This document shows positions 1 to 5,923 of a DNA stretch of 9,713 nt, piece after piece (the stretch's first letter is position 1; every line of letters starts with the position of its first letter). Made by a program: the position numbers and the translations under genes. The notes under the pieces are model-generated. The model was given only the letters and a program-made list of their open reading frames with translations, ran no database searches and was not told the origin of the DNA. Source of the stretch: an uncultured Porphyromonadaceae bacterium (GTDB lineage: Bacteria > Bacteroidota > Bacteroidia > Bacteroidales > Muribaculaceae); the NCBI GenBank assembly GCA_900555165.1, contig USKE01000059.1:1-9713 (forward strand). The letters run 5' to 3'.

Positions 1-24
1 CGGCTACCATTACGCCACTTGCGC
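1..24 (-). tRNA. 5' end of a probable tRNA gene, leucine-type, cut by the window edge
   Basis: Read on the minus strand, positions 24 to 1 give a possible 7-nt acceptor strand (GCGCAAG, 24-18), then TG, then a D-arm GCG-TAATGGTAG-C-CG. This closely resembles the start of bacterial tRNA-Leu, where GTGGCG, AAT, GGTAG and CGC occur in the same order. A consensus-like promoter sits just upstream, so transcription would begin a few bases before the mature 5' end, as is usual for stable RNA genes. The anticodon, variable arm and 3' acceptor strand are outside the window, so the identity and even the tRNA call are provisional. The alternative is chance similarity in a leader of a protein gene. Confidence 0.5.
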
Positions 25-30
25 GTATGC

Positions 31-77
31 GGTCACAAAGTTACACAATTTTCGGCAATTGCAAAACTGTTGTGACC
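31..77. repeat. Short inverted repeat flanking the leftmost promoter
   Basis: GGTCACAA (31-38) and TTGTGACC (70-77) form an 8-bp perfect inverted repeat. Two more pairs (A39-T68, G40-C67) are possible if G69 is bulged. The arms surround or overlap the -33 and -7 elements of the leftward promoter. It could be a DNA-binding site, a weak hairpin or chance; no known operator is recognised. Confidence 0.35.
36..65 (-). promoter_or_regulatory. Bacteroidetes-type promoter facing the left edge
   Basis: On the minus strand TTTG (65-62) is followed after 18 bases by TAACTTTG (43-36). This matches the Bacteroidetes primary-sigma pattern of TTTG near -33 and TAnnTTTG near -7, with slightly short spacing. 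Transcription would start near position 30 and run out of the window into the probable tRNA gene. It lies about 65 bases downstream of the thiD stop, so it marks the start of a separate transcription unit. Confidence 0.55.
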
Positions 78-95
78 ACAGATGTCTCACAGATT

Positions 96-114
96 TCCTG
101 CGGAGATTGCAGGA
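96..114 (-). terminator. Hairpin after thiD, weak terminator candidate
   Basis: TCCTGC (96-101) and GCAGGA (109-114) form a 6-bp stem with a 7-nt loop, 15 bases beyond the thiD stop. On the minus-strand transcript the bases after the stem are A-rich rather than U-rich, so it does not fit a classical intrinsic terminator. It is listed because it is the only stem between the end of the thiamine operon and the next promoter. Confidence 0.25.
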
Positions 115-129
115 TATTCGGAAATAAGG

Positions 130-942
130 TCACCACCACTGGTGAAAATGGTGTACGGGACCGTGGCCGTGACCGATGCTGTAGGCAGCTCCGGCCTCTA
201 TTGCCCGGGCGATATATTCCTTGGCGGCGCGGGCGGCCGAGTCGAGATCCATCCCTTTGGCAAGAGATGCCGCCAGCGCCGATGACAGGGTGCATCCGGT
301 GCCGTGGGTGTTGGGGGTATCGAGACGGCGCGATTTCAGTTCGGTTACACGGCCTGTCTCGGCATTGTAGAAAATGTCGATCAGCTCGGCGTCGCTGAGA
401 TGCCCGGCTTTCAGGAACACCGAGACACCCCCGCAGAGTGCCGACAGCTCGCGTGCGGCGTCGGGCAGTTCGCTCTGGGCGCTGACTGCGTGTCCGAGCA
501 ACAGCTCGGCCTCGGGGATGTTGGGGGTAATGACCCTGGCGTGAGGAATCAGTTCATCGCGCAAGGTGGCCACGGCATCGGCCTCAAGCAAGGGGTCGCC
601 CGAGGTCGCCACCATCACAGGATCGAGCACGATGTCGCGCACGTCATAGCGCGCCAGCGTATCGCGTACCGCCACAATCAGTTCGGAGGAATGGAGCATG
701 CCGATTTTTATTGCGTCGGTGCCGACATCGTCGAGCACCGAACGTATCTGCCCGGTCACGAACTCCACTGGAACGGGATGTACGCCGGTGACGCCGACGG
801 TATTCTCGTCGACAACGGCCACCACCACCGATGTGCCGTAGCATCCGAGGGCCGAGAATGTCTTCAGGTCGGCCTGCAGGCCGGCGCCTCCGCTGGGGTC
901 ACTCCCGGCAATAGTGAGGGCGCGTCTGTATTGTCTGGTCAT
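130..942 (-). CDS. thiD: ThiD, hydroxymethylpyrimidine / phosphomethylpyrimidine kinase
   Basis: A 270-residue ribokinase-fold enzyme that phosphorylates 4-amino-5-hydroxymethyl-2-methylpyrimidine (HMP) and then HMP phosphate, giving the pyrimidine diphosphate used by ThiE. Visible motifs are the N-terminal GSDPSGGAGLQAD (13-25), LDPVMVATSG (106-115), TPNIPEAELL (139-148), LKAGHL (177-182), and the anion-hole and catalytic signature THGTGCTLSS (212-221) with Cys217. The C-terminus GHGPVHHFHQ is typical of the family. The open frame runs further upstream into tenA, but the ATG at 942 gives the family's usual N-terminus and lies 19 nt after the tenA stop. It is the last gene of the thiamine operon, next to tenA, which produces its HMP substrate by salvage. 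Confidence 0.95.
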   Translation of the reverse strand: MTRQYRRALTIAGSDPSGGAGLQADLKTFSALGCYGTSVVVAVVDENTVGVTGVHPVPVEFVTGQIRSVLDDVGTDAIKIGMLHSSELIVAVRDTLARYDVRDIVLDPVMVATSGDPLLEADAVATLRDELIPHARVITPNIPEAELLLGHAVSAQSELPDAARELSALCGGVSVFLKAGHLSDAELIDIFYNAETGRVTELKSRRLDTPNTHGTGCTLSSALAASLAKGMDLDSAARAAKEYIARAIEAGAAYSIGHGHGPVHHFHQWW

Positions 943-961
943 GGTCAATGGGTGGAGGAAA

Positions 962-1627
962 TCATTCGTTTGTGGCGCCCACGGGCCATTTCTCCAGGTC
1001 GTAGGCGCTCTGCCAGAACATCCACTCCATGCGTGTGGCCTGAACAAAGGCGCGCGTCATCTGCTCGCGGATCTCGGGTGTGGCCGCAGCGGCCAGGTCG
1101 TCGCAGATCGAGATGGCCAGATTGTTGCTTGTCTCGAAAGCGGGGTCACCGTAGCAGTCGATCCACGCCTTGTAGGGGTTGGCATCGCCGCTCTGACGGC
1201 GGTAGATTGTCTCGCCCACCTCTTTGTAGACCCAGAAACATGGCAGTATGGATGCCGCCTCGACCTCGAGCGGAGCGTAAGCCTGTGACTTGAGCCACGA
1301 AGTGTAGAGTGTGCAGGCCGGACTCATCTGCGAGCGCGACAGTTTCTGCCCCTTGATATAGACCTCGTGCAGGGACTGCTCTACGGCCACGCCGTCGGCG
1401 GCAAATCCGATGAACGCCGACGCATGGTCATCGCGTTCGAGACGCGAGGCTATGTGGGCCAGCACACGGAAGTATTCGGCGATATAGAGCGAGTCCTGCG
1501 TGATGTATTGCAGAAAGCGCTCACGCGAGAGGGTGCCGTCGCTCAGCTGGGTGATGAACGGCAGTTCGAGAATTTTCTCATAAGTCGGGAAAGCCGCTTT
1601 CCAGGCTCCCTGGCTCCATTTTTCCAT
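962..1627 (-). CDS. tenA: TenA, aminopyrimidine aminohydrolase / thiaminase II
   Basis: A 221-residue all-helical protein of the TenA family, which hydrolyses aminomethyl-pyrimidine from degraded thiamine to HMP, and in some cases thiamine itself. The family's catalytic features are visible: QDSLYIAEY (44-52) with Asp45, LPCFWVYKEVGE (128-139) with nucleophile Cys130, and MEWMFWQSAY (200-209) with Glu201, matching the Cys and late Glu of Bacillus subtilis TenA. It is therefore the Cys-containing TenA_C type. Length is normal. The ATG at 1627 is followed by the usual N-terminal region. It starts 36 nt after the thiF stop, in an AT-rich gap with no promoter match, and precedes thiD by 19 nt. 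With thiC missing here, TenA plus ThiD is the pyrimidine branch encoded at this locus. Confidence 0.93.
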   Translation of the reverse strand: MEKWSQGAWKAAFPTYEKILELPFITQLSDGTLSRERFLQYITQDSLYIAEYFRVLAHIASRLERDDHASAFIGFAADGVAVEQSLHEVYIKGQKLSRSQMSPACTLYTSWLKSQAYAPLEVEAASILPCFWVYKEVGETIYRRQSGDANPYKAWIDCYGDPAFETSNNLAISICDDLAAAATPEIREQMTRAFVQATRMEWMFWQSAYDLEKWPVGATNE

Positions 1628-1663
1628 ATTTACTATTTAGAATATCGTGTTTATGATGTGGTT

Positions 1664-2398
1664 TCAGAAATCGATTATACCGCTCTGCATGGTGCGCAGA
1701 TCGATGTAAAAGAGGCGTCCGTCGAGGGTGTCGGCGAAACCGGTGATATGCTTTATCGCCTCGGCCGCCTGCAGGGTGCCGGTGACACCGGGCACGAACC
1801 CGATCACAGGCTCGGGGCCGCGTGGCGCTGCTGACTGTTGCGGAGCCTCAGGGAAGAGGTCGGTATAACGACGGTGTTTCGCTCCGTTCATGAGCGCGAT
1901 CTGGCCGGTATAGCCACCTATGGCACCGTAGACCCAGGGCTTGCCGAGCCGGGCACATACCTCGTCAAGCAGATAGCGTGTCGCGAAATTGTCGCAACAG
2001 TCGAGCACCAGGTCATAGCGCCCGATAATTTCACCGGCGTTTTCGGCACAGAGCCGCACAGGGTATGACTCGAACACCGTGGCGGGCGAGAGTTTCCCGA
2101 GGCGGCGCACGGCGCACTCAGTTTTCGGGCGCCCCAGGTCGGCCTCGGTATACAGCACCTGGCGGTTGAGGTTGGTGATGCCGACAGTGTCGCCGTCACA
2201 CAGACCGATGCGGCCAGTTCCGGCGGCGGTAAGATAGGTCGCGGCCGGAACCCCGAGCCCCCCTGCACCCACCACGAGCACCGAGGCCTCCCCTAAAAGG
2301 CGCTGACCGCGCTCTCCTATCCCGTCAAGCAACAGCTGGCGGTGATAACGGCTCTGCGCGATGTCACCTCCGGTAGAGGGTGAAGATTCAGCAGCCAT
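1664..2398 (-). CDS. thiF: ThiF-like ThiS adenylyltransferase without the usual cysteines
   Basis: A 244-residue E1-like enzyme of the ThiF/MoeB/HesA family that should adenylate the C-terminal glycine of ThiS before sulfur transfer. Motifs are SRYHRQ (16-21, arginine finger region), the nucleotide loop GAGGLG (44-49), GITNLNRQ (73-80), Lys92, DCCDNF (133-138), and GFVPGVTGTLQAAEAIK (200-216). E. coli ThiF has two CxxC zinc pairs and the sulfur-linked Cys184 in or near the region equivalent to 170-205. Here that stretch has no cysteine at all. An open frame continues 75 nt upstream into thiH, but the ATG at 2398, one base after the thiH stop, gives the family N-terminus. Tight spacing suggests translational coupling. 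The gene sits between thiH and tenA, so a ThiS partner role is the best inference. Confidence 0.9.
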   Translation of the reverse strand: MAAESSPSTGGDIAQSRYHRQLLLDGIGERGQRLLGEASVLVVGAGGLGVPAATYLTAAGTGRIGLCDGDTVGITNLNRQVLYTEADLGRPKTECAVRRLGKLSPATVFESYPVRLCAENAGEIIGRYDLVLDCCDNFATRYLLDEVCARLGKPWVYGAIGGYTGQIALMNGAKHRRYTDLFPEAPQQSAAPRGPEPVIGFVPGVTGTLQAAEAIKHITGFADTLDGRLFYIDLRTMQSGIIDF

Positions 2399-2399
2399 G

Positions 2400-3509
2400 T
2401 CAGTCGAAGATTTTGTCCCAGTCTTTCCACACAACCTCCACGCCGGCGGCACGCAGATCGGACTCAACCTCATGCGGGGTGCGTTCGTCGCTCACCGAGA
2501 ACTGTTCCAGAGCCTGCGGATAGGTATAGTAACCGCCCGGTTCGGTTTTCGACCCGGCACTCATGGATGTTGCGCCGAGCGTGGCCATATTGTTGCGGAA
2601 CTCGGGGCGCTCGCGGGTAGAGAAGGATATGTCCACATCGGGGTCAAAGATGCGGAAAGCGAACGTGAGCTGTGCCAGCTCGCGGTCAGACATCACGACA
2701 TTTGGCTGGAAATGCCCCTCGGAGGGGCGCATACGCGGGAAATTCACACTGTAACGGGTGCGCCAGTAATTGCGCCGCAGATACAGCAGATGACGCGCCA
2801 TCATCGTGACGTCGGTGCGCCACTCCTCCAGTCCGATAAGCACACCCATGCCGATCTTGTGCACTCCGGCCTGCCCCATGCGGTCAAAGCCGTTGACACG
2901 CCATTCGAAATTTGATTTCATCCCGGCGGGGTGATATTTGCGGTAGTTCTCGCGGTTGTAGGTTTCCTGGAAACATACCACTCCGTTGAGTCCGCTGTGT
3001 GTCAGGCGCTCGTACTCTTCAGCCTTCAGCGGCATCACCTCTATGGTAAGGTTGTTGAAGTAAGGACGGCACACCTGCAGGGCGCGTTCGAGATAGTCCA
3101 CTCCGGCCACACGCGGATTCTCGCCTGTGACGATTAGCAGGTTCTCGAACGGTGCGAGGCGGCGTATGGCCCGGCACTCGTTCTCTATCTCCTCAGGCGT
3201 AAGCACCACGCGCGCCATCTTGTTGTGGCGGTTGAACCCGCAGTACACGCACGAGTTTGTGCATGAGTTGGTGATATAGAGCGGCACGTACATCGACATT
3301 GTCTTGCCGAACCTGCGGCGTGTGAGCTCGCGGCTGCGGTGCGCCATGGCCTCGAGATACGGGGCCGCGGCAGGCGACACAAGTGCCATGAAGTCGTCGA
3401 TGCCGGGACGGCGCGCCGCCAGGGCACGTTCCACATCGGCGGCTGTCTTCGACATTATCGCCGCCGTGGTTTCGTCCCAGTCATATTTCTGAAGTTCGTC
3501 TGAGAACAT
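2400..3509 (-). CDS. thiH: ThiH, radical SAM 2-iminoacetate synthase (tyrosine lyase)
   Basis: A 369-residue radical S-adenosylmethionine enzyme that cleaves tyrosine to dehydroglycine (2-iminoacetate) and p-cresol; dehydroglycine feeds ThiG. The iron-sulfur motif CTNSCVYC is at 83-90 (Cys83, Cys87, Cys90), after the expected YVPLYITN strand. The later VNFPRMRPSEG (about 262-272), FSTRERPEFR and the GSKTEPGGY stretch are typical of the biotin/thiamine-associated C-terminal domain. Length is normal for ThiH. The enzyme is oxygen sensitive and replaces the glycine oxidase ThiO of aerobes, which supports an anaerobic host. It starts 2 nt after the thiG stop and ends 1 nt before thiF, inside a tightly packed operon. 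Confidence 0.96.
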   Translation of the reverse strand: MFSDELQKYDWDETTAAIMSKTAADVERALAARRPGIDDFMALVSPAAAPYLEAMAHRSRELTRRRFGKTMSMYVPLYITNSCTNSCVYCGFNRHNKMARVVLTPEEIENECRAIRRLAPFENLLIVTGENPRVAGVDYLERALQVCRPYFNNLTIEVMPLKAEEYERLTHSGLNGVVCFQETYNRENYRKYHPAGMKSNFEWRVNGFDRMGQAGVHKIGMGVLIGLEEWRTDVTMMARHLLYLRRNYWRTRYSVNFPRMRPSEGHFQPNVVMSDRELAQLTFAFRIFDPDVDISFSTRERPEFRNNMATLGATSMSAGSKTEPGGYYTYPQALEQFSVSDERTPHEVESDLRAAGVEVVWKDWDKIFD

Positions 3510-3511
3510 GG

Positions 3512-4279
3512 TCAGTCAAGGAATGAGGTTAACGGACTGCTGGCCTCGGCGTGGCGCGATACGGCACCCAGGCCGGCCAGCCATGCGCGGCGCCCGGCCT
3601 CGACGGCTCCGGCGAACGCGCGGGCCATTTCTGCCGGATTCCCGGCCACGGCTATGGCGGTGTTGACAAGTACGGCGTCGGCGCCGAGTTCCATCGCCTC
3701 GGCGGCATGCGACGGCGCGCCCAGGCCGGCATCGACCACCACCGGCACACGGCTCTGTTCGACGATAATCTCTATCAGGTCGCGTGTGACCATACCCTTG
3801 TTGGTGCCGATCGGCGCCGCAAGGGGCATTACAGTCGCGGCTCCGGCCTCCTCAAGGAGTTTGCAGAGTACCGGATCGGCCTGTATGTACGGCAGAACCA
3901 CAAACCCCATACGGGCAAGTTCTTCGGTGGCCTTAAGTGTTTCTATCGGGTCGGGGAGCAGGTATTTCGGGTCGGGATGTATCTCAAGCTTGATGAAATC
4001 TGTCTCGAAAGCCTCGCGGGCAAGCTGTGCGGCCAGTACGGCCTCGGCGGCATTGCGCACGCCCGAGGTATTGGGGAGTAGCTGTATGCCGGGGCGCCGC
4101 ACATGCGCCAGCATGTCGTCGGCGGGGTCTGACATATCAACGCGTTTCATGGCCAGTGTGACCATCTGCGTGCCTGATGCCTCGATGGCCTCGGCCATCT
4201 CGCGGTTTGAACGGAATTTGCCGGTGCCCACGAAGAGGCGCGAGGTGAACTCGCGGCCGGCAATTATGAGGTTATCCAT
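3512..4279 (-). CDS. thiG: ThiG, thiazole synthase
   Basis: A 255-residue TIM-barrel enzyme that builds the thiazole phosphate carboxylate from deoxyxylulose 5-phosphate, dehydroglycine and the ThiS thiocarboxylate. Motifs include RLFVGTGKF (14-22), the Schiff-base lysine in FIKLEI (95-100, Lys97), the PIGTNKG loop and the phosphate-binding [22 protein letters not shown] stretch followed by VNTAIA. Length is normal. The ATG at 4279 is 33 nt after the thiE stop. It works with ThiS, ThiF and ThiH encoded in the same operon; the product is a tautomer that TenI can aromatise. In Bacteroides relatives thiC often follows thiG, but here thiH follows after 2 nt. Confidence 0.97.
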   Translation of the reverse strand: MDNLIIAGREFTSRLFVGTGKFRSNREMAEAIEASGTQMVTLAMKRVDMSDPADDMLAHVRRPGIQLLPNTSGVRNAAEAVLAAQLAREAFETDFIKLEIHPDPKYLLPDPIETLKATEELARMGFVVLPYIQADPVLCKLLEEAGAATVMPLAAPIGTNKGMVTRDLIEIIVEQSRVPVVVDAGLGAPSHAAEAMELGADAVLVNTAIAVAGNPAEMARAFAGAVEAGRRAWLAGLGAVSRHAEASSPLTSFLD

Positions 4280-4312
4280 GGTGGGTAATGGGGGTTATGT
4301 GATGGATGTGAC

Positions 4313-4930
4313 TTATGTTGTTTTTAGGGCAGAAAGCATGGCACGGGTTTCGGCCGGAGGATCGGGCGCGGTCAGCAGCGCCCCCGAGACGGCAACGCCG
4401 GTGATGCCGGTCTGCATGAGAGAGGCGAGGTCGGGGGTGTTAATCCCCCCGATGGCAACCACTGGGAGATCGCTCACGCGGCGGAACGCAGCCATGACAC
4501 GCCGGTAACCTTCGAGCCCCAGCATGGGGCTGAGTTTCTCTTTTGTGGTTGTAAACCGGTAAGGCCCCAGGCCGATGTAGTCGGCTCCGGCGGTCACTGC
4601 GGCCAGCATGTCATCAAGGGTGTTGGCCGTGGCGCCGATTATGCGGTCAGAGCCGAGAATGCGTCGTGCCTCGGTCACGGGCATATCGTTTTTGCCCAGA
4701 TGCACACCGTCGGCACCGATGGCGTCTACCAGTTCCACATGGTCGTCAATGATCAGCGTGGCGCCGTAGTCGCGGCAGAGCGCGGCAAGCTCACGGCCCG
4801 TTGCCTCGATCTCGGCGGGGGGAGCATCCTTCATCCTGAGCTGTATCCAGCGGCACCCCCCGTCGAGAACCGCCCTGGCGCCTGAGAGCTCGTCAAAAAC
4901 GCCCCGACGGTGTGTTATGAACTGCAACAT
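4313..4930 (-). CDS. thiE: ThiE, thiamine phosphate synthase
   Basis: A 205-residue TIM-barrel enzyme that joins pyrimidine diphosphate and thiazole phosphate to make thiamine phosphate. The full catalytic set is visible: QLRMKD (30-35), IDDHVELVDAIGADGVHLGKND (61-82), IGATANT (98-104), GPYRFTTTKEKLSP (122-135), VVAIGGI (157-163) and GVAVSGAL (178-185, phosphate binding). Length is normal. The ATG at 4930 overlaps the end of the upstream TenI-like gene by 16 nt, which suggests coupled translation. Of the two ThiE-superfamily genes in the operon, this one keeps the pyrophosphate and thiazole-site residues and so is the likely true synthase. Confidence 0.95.
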   Translation of the reverse strand: MLQFITHRRGVFDELSGARAVLDGGCRWIQLRMKDAPPAEIEATGRELAALCRDYGATLIIDDHVELVDAIGADGVHLGKNDMPVTEARRILGSDRIIGATANTLDDMLAAVTAGADYIGLGPYRFTTTKEKLSPMLGLEGYRRVMAAFRRVSDLPVVAIGGINTPDLASLMQTGITGVAVSGALLTAPDPPAETRAMLSALKTT

Positions 4931-5481
4931 GACTTGTACTTATTGATCTGATTGAGATTTTCAATTATGTTACCGTGCCAGAGATAGCCTAAGAAAGCCG
5001 CGCCACCGAATCCGACGTGCGCCAGCTCGGGTAACCTGTCGGGAGTTACGCCTCCGAGAGCCACAATGCGGCTGTCGACCCGGCCGCGCAGAGTGCCGAG
5101 GTCGAACGCCGCGGCATAGCCCTGCTTTGAAATGCTGTCGTATATCGGACTGAGGAAACAGTAATCAGCCGGCTGACGTGTCTCGTCGAGCGCATGGCAG
5201 CTGCGGCTCACCGTTCCCGAAAAACCGTCGGGCGCCACAGAGTTACGGGCATTGAGATGCACTCCCGTGCCGTATCGTGCGGCAAGCTCATGGTGGTCAT
5301 GCAGCGACAGGCGCGCACGCAACTCGGCGGGCACCTGCTCGACAAGCCTCTCCACCGCCCGCACATCGGCACCGGGCTTGCGTATATGCACACGATCTAT
5401 TATCCCCGAGGCGAGCATGGCGGTGACCAGCTCACCCTCGGCGGCAAAAAACTCGGGCAGTGTGACGGCGAGGCATCTCAT
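4915..5481 (-). CDS. TenI-like thiazole tautomerase (ThiE-superfamily paralogue)
   Basis: A 188-residue protein of the ThiE/TenI TIM-barrel superfamily. It has VHIRKPGAD (31-39) where ThiE has QLRxK, then LSLHDHHELAARYGTGVHL (59-76), SRSCHALDE (92-100, His96), DYCFLSPIYDSISKQGY (106-122) and IVALGGVTP (139-147). ThiE's TTTKEK motif is replaced by SISKQGY. The SCH-LDE motif resembles the region of the key histidine in Bacillus subtilis TenI, so conversion of the ThiG product to the aromatic thiazole is the best guess. A low-activity second ThiE cannot be excluded. The frame is open further upstream into thiS, but the ATG at 5481, 16 nt after the thiS stop, gives the usual short N-terminal strand. 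The end overlaps thiE by 16 nt. Confidence 0.82.
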   Translation of the reverse strand: MRCLAVTLPEFFAAEGELVTAMLASGIIDRVHIRKPGADVRAVERLVEQVPAELRARLSLHDHHELAARYGTGVHLNARNSVAPDGFSGTVSRSCHALDETRQPADYCFLSPIYDSISKQGYAAAFDLGTLRGRVDSRIVALGGVTPDRLPELAHVGFGGAAFLGYLWHGNIIENLNQINKYKSCCSS

Positions 5482-5497
5482 TGTTAACCGCTGACTG

Positions 5498-5698
5498 TCA
5501 GCCACCGCAGACGGCTTTGATGACGGTAAGGGTGTCACCCTCGGCAAGACGGGTCGAGGGCCATGCGGCGCGAGGCACCACACGGTTGTTGAGGGCCACG
5601 GCGACACCTGCCGGACCGATGCCCCGCGATTCAAGAATTTCAGAAAGTGTCTGGGTTTCGCCGACCTCGGCAGGCTCTCTGTTGATGTATATCTTCAT
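5498..5698 (-). CDS. thiS: ThiS, sulfur carrier protein
   Basis: A 66-residue beta-grasp, ubiquitin-like protein that carries sulfur as a C-terminal thiocarboxylate to ThiG. The N-terminal strand MKIYINRE, the central GVAVALNNRVVPRAAW and the terminal CGG (64-66), whose last glycine is adenylated by ThiF, are all present. The open frame extends upstream through the riboswitch, but the ATG at 5698 gives the exact family length. It is the first gene of the thiamine operon, 52 nt after the riboswitch aptamer ends; that leader must hold the expression platform. Confidence 0.96.
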   Translation of the reverse strand: MKIYINREPAEVGETQTLSEILESRGIGPAGVAVALNNRVVPRAAWPSTRLAEGDTLTVIKAVCGG

Positions 5699-5731
5699 GA
5701 TACGATAATACGGTGAAATATAACAGAGCGT

Positions 5732-5746
5732 GCCCTCGGTCAAGGC
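5732..5746 (-). promoter_or_regulatory. Leader hairpin between riboswitch and thiS, candidate expression platform
   Basis: In the minus-strand transcript GCCUU (5746-5742) can pair with AGGGC (5736-5732) across a 5-nt loop; one pair is G-U. It lies four bases beyond the aptamer and is not followed by a U run. GGGCAC (5735-5730) within it is also perfectly complementary to GUGCCC (5821-5816) of the aptamer, so the two structures are mutually exclusive. It may be the switching segment; this is inference only. Confidence 0.35.
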
Positions 5747-5750
5747 TATG

Positions 5751-5830
5751 AACAAAGTCCTTTCGGCGGTACTGACCGCATCAAGTTCATAGGGTATGAT
5801 CTCAGCCCCGCGCCGGGGCACCCCTCTATT
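5751..5830 (-). promoter_or_regulatory. TPP riboswitch (thi-box) controlling the thiamine operon
   Basis: The minus-strand RNA holds the thi-box core in order: GGGGUGCC (5824-5817), CUGAGA (5805-5800) followed by UCAUACCC, then GAACUUGAU, GCGG-UCAGUA-CCGC and CGAAAGGA. The stems can be drawn: P1 from AAUAGAG (5830-5824) with CUUUGUU (5757-5751), 7 bp with two G-U pairs; P2 from GGGU with ACCC; P3 from GCCCC with GGGGC around a 5-nt loop; P5 from GCGG with CCGC. A consensus-like promoter lies just upstream and thiS just downstream. Binding of thiamine pyrophosphate normally lowers expression. No clear intrinsic terminator is visible, so the mode of control is unresolved. Confidence 0.95.
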
Positions 5831-5843
5831 CGGTATGTCACCG

Positions 5844-5877
5844 CAAATATACGCAAAATCCCGTTTCCCCGGCCAAC
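5844..5877 (-). promoter_or_regulatory. Promoter of the thiamine operon
   Basis: TATATTTG (5851-5844, minus strand) is a perfect match to the Bacteroidetes TAnnTTTG -7 element. A weaker GTTGG, with TTG at 5876-5874, lies 22 bases upstream in place of the -33 TTTG. Transcription would start near 5837, a few bases before the first P1 base of the riboswitch at 5830. That fit supports both calls. It lies downstream of the patatin gene, so the operon has its own promoter. Confidence 0.65.
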
Positions 5878-5893
5878 TTTCCAGGGATTTTTA

Positions 5894-5905
5894 TGTAGAG
5901 ACACG
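5894..5905 (+). repeat. Degenerate half-copy of the intergenic repeat
   Basis: TGTAGAGACACG resembles the outer arm TGTAGGGACATCG of the cloverleaf repeat at 8365. No matching hairpin partner follows it, so it is at most a decayed fragment. It lies just beyond the patatin stop, in the spacer before the thiamine promoter. Chance similarity is possible. Confidence 0.25.
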
Positions 5906-5923
5906 AACCTCAGCCTGGGAGCA

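Noticed and set aside
304..1293. Long open frame on the + strand opposite thiD and tenA
   Set aside because: It spans the antisense of two strong enzyme genes and their junction, and its product shows no domain-like pattern.
5699..5821. Open frame upstream of thiS that would add 41 residues
   Set aside because: It overlaps the TPP riboswitch, and ThiS from 5698 already has the exact family length and N-terminal strand.
5878..5920. Stem TTCCAGG (5879-5885) with CCTGGGA (5914-5920) as a terminator for the patatin gene
   Set aside because: The loop is 28 nt, one pair is a wobble, and no U tract follows on the minus-strand RNA, so it is not convincing as a terminator.
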